Source: Holosporales bacterium (GTDB lineage Bacteria > Pseudomonadota > Alphaproteobacteria > Paracaedibacterales > CANFPP01). From it: a stretch of DNA of 42,687 nucleotides. Numbering within the stretch: the first letter of the stretch is position 1; each line of letters begins with the position of its first letter. A program made the translations under genes and the position numbers. Positions 40,892-42,687 of the stretch are shown here, piece by piece. The notes beneath the pieces are model-generated. The model saw nothing but the letters and a program-made list of their open reading frames with translations, was not told the origin of the DNA and ran no database searches. The DNA lies in assembly GCA_947449005.1 (NCBI GenBank), contig CANFPP010000016.1, positions 1 through 42,687 of the forward strand, given 5' to 3'.

Positions 40892-41458
40892 ATGCTGATG
40901 ATTAAAGTAATAAAAACAATATTAGTTTTATTATTATTTATGGCAATCAAAGTAGAAGCTGCCGCTCCCCTTCCTACAGGACTTAAAATTGAAAGACTCT
41001 GGTTAGGGCCAATTGGGGCAAAGTATTCTCCGTTAATCAAAGCCGCCACTGGAAAAGCGAATCCTGATATCAACTGGCGTGATTACTTACGCGATTGCCC
41101 CACAGAAGCTGTCTTTGGCACCTGGACTGGAGAAAAAGCATACGGCACCGAACCGGTCACTTTTGTTAACTATGAAAAGTTTTTCAAATCAGGACGAGAC
41201 TATCTTGTCATCCTCAGCTTCCAAGGCCAAGTTTGGGGTGTCTCTATAATAGATAAGGCGAGCAGAGACTCTGTATCGACTAATGTTGAAACGCCAATGT
41301 CTAAATTTCTTGTAGACATCGAGGTCACAAAATATCTTCCTCCATGCGATGAAGAACCACACACACAAATTATTGCCGCCACCGTTAACAACAAACCCTC
41401 ATCTACTTACGGGAATGATGTTAATGTTATATATTTAAAATTCAAACGATTAGCTTAA
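40892..41458 (+). CDS. Secreted protein, function unknown (188 aa)
   Basis: Signal peptide MLMIKVIKTILVLLLFMAIKVEA-AAP. The mature protein appears mostly beta, with segments FVNYEKFFKSGRDYLVILSFQGQVWGVSIIDK and HTQIIAATVNNKPSS. Two cysteines (DCPTEAVFG and PPCDEEPH) could pair. No family recognised. ATG at 40892 with AAAGGATAACGTT upstream. It ends 2 nt before the convergent serine-rich gene. Confidence 0.68.
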   Translation: MLMIKVIKTILVLLLFMAIKVEAAAPLPTGLKIERLWLGPIGAKYSPLIKAATGKANPDINWRDYLRDCPTEAVFGTWTGEKAYGTEPVTFVNYEKFFKSGRDYLVILSFQGQVWGVSIIDKASRDSVSTNVETPMSKFLVDIEVTKYLPPCDEEPHTQIIAATVNNKPSSTYGNDVNVIYLKFKRLA

Positions 41459-41460
41459 AA

Positions 41461-42201
41461 CTACCTGAATGGCTGAAGCTTAGCTGATTGAGTGAGTTTA
41501 CCTAATTGACCGGGTTCATCATATTTTTTCAGATTGTCCGTGTATATGGCGTATCTATCCCACGCTGTATCCAAGCTTTTCTTAGCACTTAAAAGGCTCT
41601 TCATTCCATTGTTACCAGATTTGTCTATATAACTTACATTTTCTTTAGCTCTTAAATAGGTCTCATTGATTTCAAAAATATTATAAATTGAGTCTCTAAC
41701 TGCCGCCAGATATCCTAGTGCTAAAACTTTATTGCACCCCTTATTGTCTGCCATAAACACTAAACGCTCTAGATTTTTGGATGCAAAAGCCTTCTTAATT
41801 TCGTCTATGCACAATTCTTGTTTTATACGTCTTTTCTCACTAGGTGATCTTCCAGGCTCAGCTTGAGAACCTAATTTAGATGATGAGTCATTTTTAAGAA
41901 ATAAATTTCCTTTAGAACTTCTCTTCTCTGAAGATTCATCCTCACGAACATCTATATTTTCATTTGATGGAGCTCTTAAACCTGTACGCGGAAATAGAAC
42001 AACAGGAGATGAAGATTGCGAAGAGCCTCTACTCGATACACTAGACGGCAATGAGTCAACGCTAGACGTAGATGAACCTGCTGAAGAGTCTCTCGATTTA
42101 TCAGACTTAGATGATCCATAAATATCAGGAAATCGACCACTAGCATTCGCAGTGGCTAAACCCAGCATCAACATTAATGTTGAACTTACAAGACATTTCA
42201 T
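41461..42201 (-). CDS. Secreted serine-rich protein, function unknown
   Basis: A 246-aa product with signal peptide MKCLVSSTLMLMLGLATANA-SG. Residues 30-125 are a Ser-rich, probably disordered region (SSAGSSTSSVDSLPSSVSSRGSS). The C-terminal 120 residues look helical with two cysteines (ELCIDEIKKAFASKN and DNKGCNKVLALGYLAAVRDSI). AAGGA precedes the ATG. No known family; layout resembles disordered-linker effectors (inference only). Confidence 0.65.
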   Translation of the reverse strand: MKCLVSSTLMLMLGLATANASGRFPDIYGSSKSDKSRDSSAGSSTSSVDSLPSSVSSRGSSQSSSPVVLFPRTGLRAPSNENIDVREDESSEKRSSKGNLFLKNDSSSKLGSQAEPGRSPSEKRRIKQELCIDEIKKAFASKNLERLVFMADNKGCNKVLALGYLAAVRDSIYNIFEINETYLRAKENVSYIDKSGNNGMKSLLSAKKSLDTAWDRYAIYTDNLKKYDEPGQLGKLTQSAKLQPFR

Positions 42202-42278
42202 TTCAATAATCCTTATCTTAATCTATACAAATCAGGATTTCAGATTATCAAAAAATAGTAAAATTTTGGTTAACAAAC

Positions 42279-42536
42279 CTAACTTACATCTTGCCACGGA
42301 TCTTGCAGCAATTCATCTTCTAAAGCATTTTTTCTTTCAAGCTTAAGAATATGCTGCAGCATCACTTTCTTAAACTTACTCATTGAACGAGTACTAAATC
42401 TGTGCCAATACGCTTCAACATCTGTTACATTTCCAGAATTTTTCCTCACACTTTTAGACCTATTGTCCTTCTCACGGCAAAGTTCAACATGAAATGCTCG
42501 CCAAACTGGCAGCCCACTATCAAATTCATCCAACAT
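42279..42536 (-). pseudogene. Probable gene fragment next to the IS30 end
   Basis: From the ATG at 42536 the frame encodes about 85 residues (MLDEFDSGLPVWRAFHVELC..., ending DELLQDPWQDVS). The frame stays open upstream into the transposase end, so the native 5' part was probably separated by the IS30 insertion and lies outside the window. No family recognised. Confidence 0.4.
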
Positions 42537-42547
42537 CGGTGCCACAT

Positions 42548-42687
42548 TCAAGCTGGAAGTGCAACACGGAGTAAATTTTCGTTAAAGACCTGAAGAGGAG
42601 TTTTCCACATCAGTTTCTTTCTCGGAGTTTCATTGTAGTTTAAAATTGTTTCATCAAAATCTTCTTGCGTCATATCTTTTAAGTTAG
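42548..42687 (-). CDS. IS30-family transposase, C-terminal end (partial)
   Basis: The last 46 codons on the minus strand; the gene runs off the window. The frame reads ...LNYNETPRKKLMWKTPLQVF then NENLLRVALPA, stop. N-x-T-P-R-K-x-L-x-x-x-T-P-x-x-V-F is the conserved IS30 C-terminal signature. The insertion-sequence end should lie within about 20 bp after the stop (near 42530-42550). Confidence 0.88.
   Translation of the reverse strand, partial: NLKDMTQEDFDETILNYNETPRKKLMWKTPLQVFNENLLRVALPA

Noticed and set aside
1..42687. CRISPR arrays or cas genes
   Set aside because: No regularly spaced repeats and no Cas-like protein; repeats found are single pairs or one tandem duplication.

Overview
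The window looks like a stretch of chromosome from a low-G+C alphaproteobacterium, most likely an intracellular or host-associated one of the Holosporales/Rickettsiales type. The basis is gene content: a recG / sdhE-mfd block typical of Alphaproteobacteria, a gene-transfer-agent (GTA)-like HK97 capsid cluster, a polyamine ABC importer, and many small proteins that carry signal peptides but resemble nothing I know. The taxon is inferred; there is no rRNA gene here to confirm it.

Layout. 1-567 holds no gene. 568-4458: tRNA-Glu(CTC), tsaB-rimI, a D-Ala-D-Ala dipeptidase, a short zinc-finger protein, tRNA-Arg(CCG), a LysR regulator and a periplasmic thioredoxin-fold protein. 4346-8896 (minus strand): a tight potG-potH-potI-MGMT-serC operon. 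9062-11537: a small coiled-coil membrane protein, then potF and a TauE/SafE-type exporter; the polyamine-binding protein is thus separated from its transporter. 12289-13527: a large alanine-rich secreted protein with a strong terminator, followed by a MITE-like element with 32-bp inverted repeats. 13837-19722: mfd, sdhE and divergent recG.

19882-33141 is the main accessory region: a minus-strand capsid cluster (portal, prohead protease, major capsid, three head-completion genes, a few uncharacterised tail-like proteins, a SleB-type cell-wall hydrolase and a GTA-type holin). No terminase, major tail protein or tape-measure gene is present. Two plus-strand insertions break it: an EamA-family transporter, and a block of six secreted-protein genes, at least four of which look like diverged members of one new family. 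One tail-like gene has an in-frame TAA at codon 15.

33601-42687: a 476-aa secreted protein, a class II aldolase-family protein, hemB with a small membrane protein, a roughly 1.2-kb insertion that duplicated the 5' end of a MazG-like gene and carries a frameshifted secreted-protein gene, a VOC-family protein, four more secreted proteins of unknown function (two cysteine-containing), a dispersed intergenic repeat in two copies, and the 3' end of an IS30-family transposase.

Two themes stand out. First, the window is dense in signal-peptide proteins without recognisable domains, which fits a host-associated secretome. Second, two separate insertions of about 1.2 kb, both carrying secreted-protein genes, are flanked by a partial copy of the end of the neighbouring gene (gp8-like 3' end at 27656/28911; mazG-like 5' end at 37171/38362), as if new cargo is added while the neighbour stays intact.
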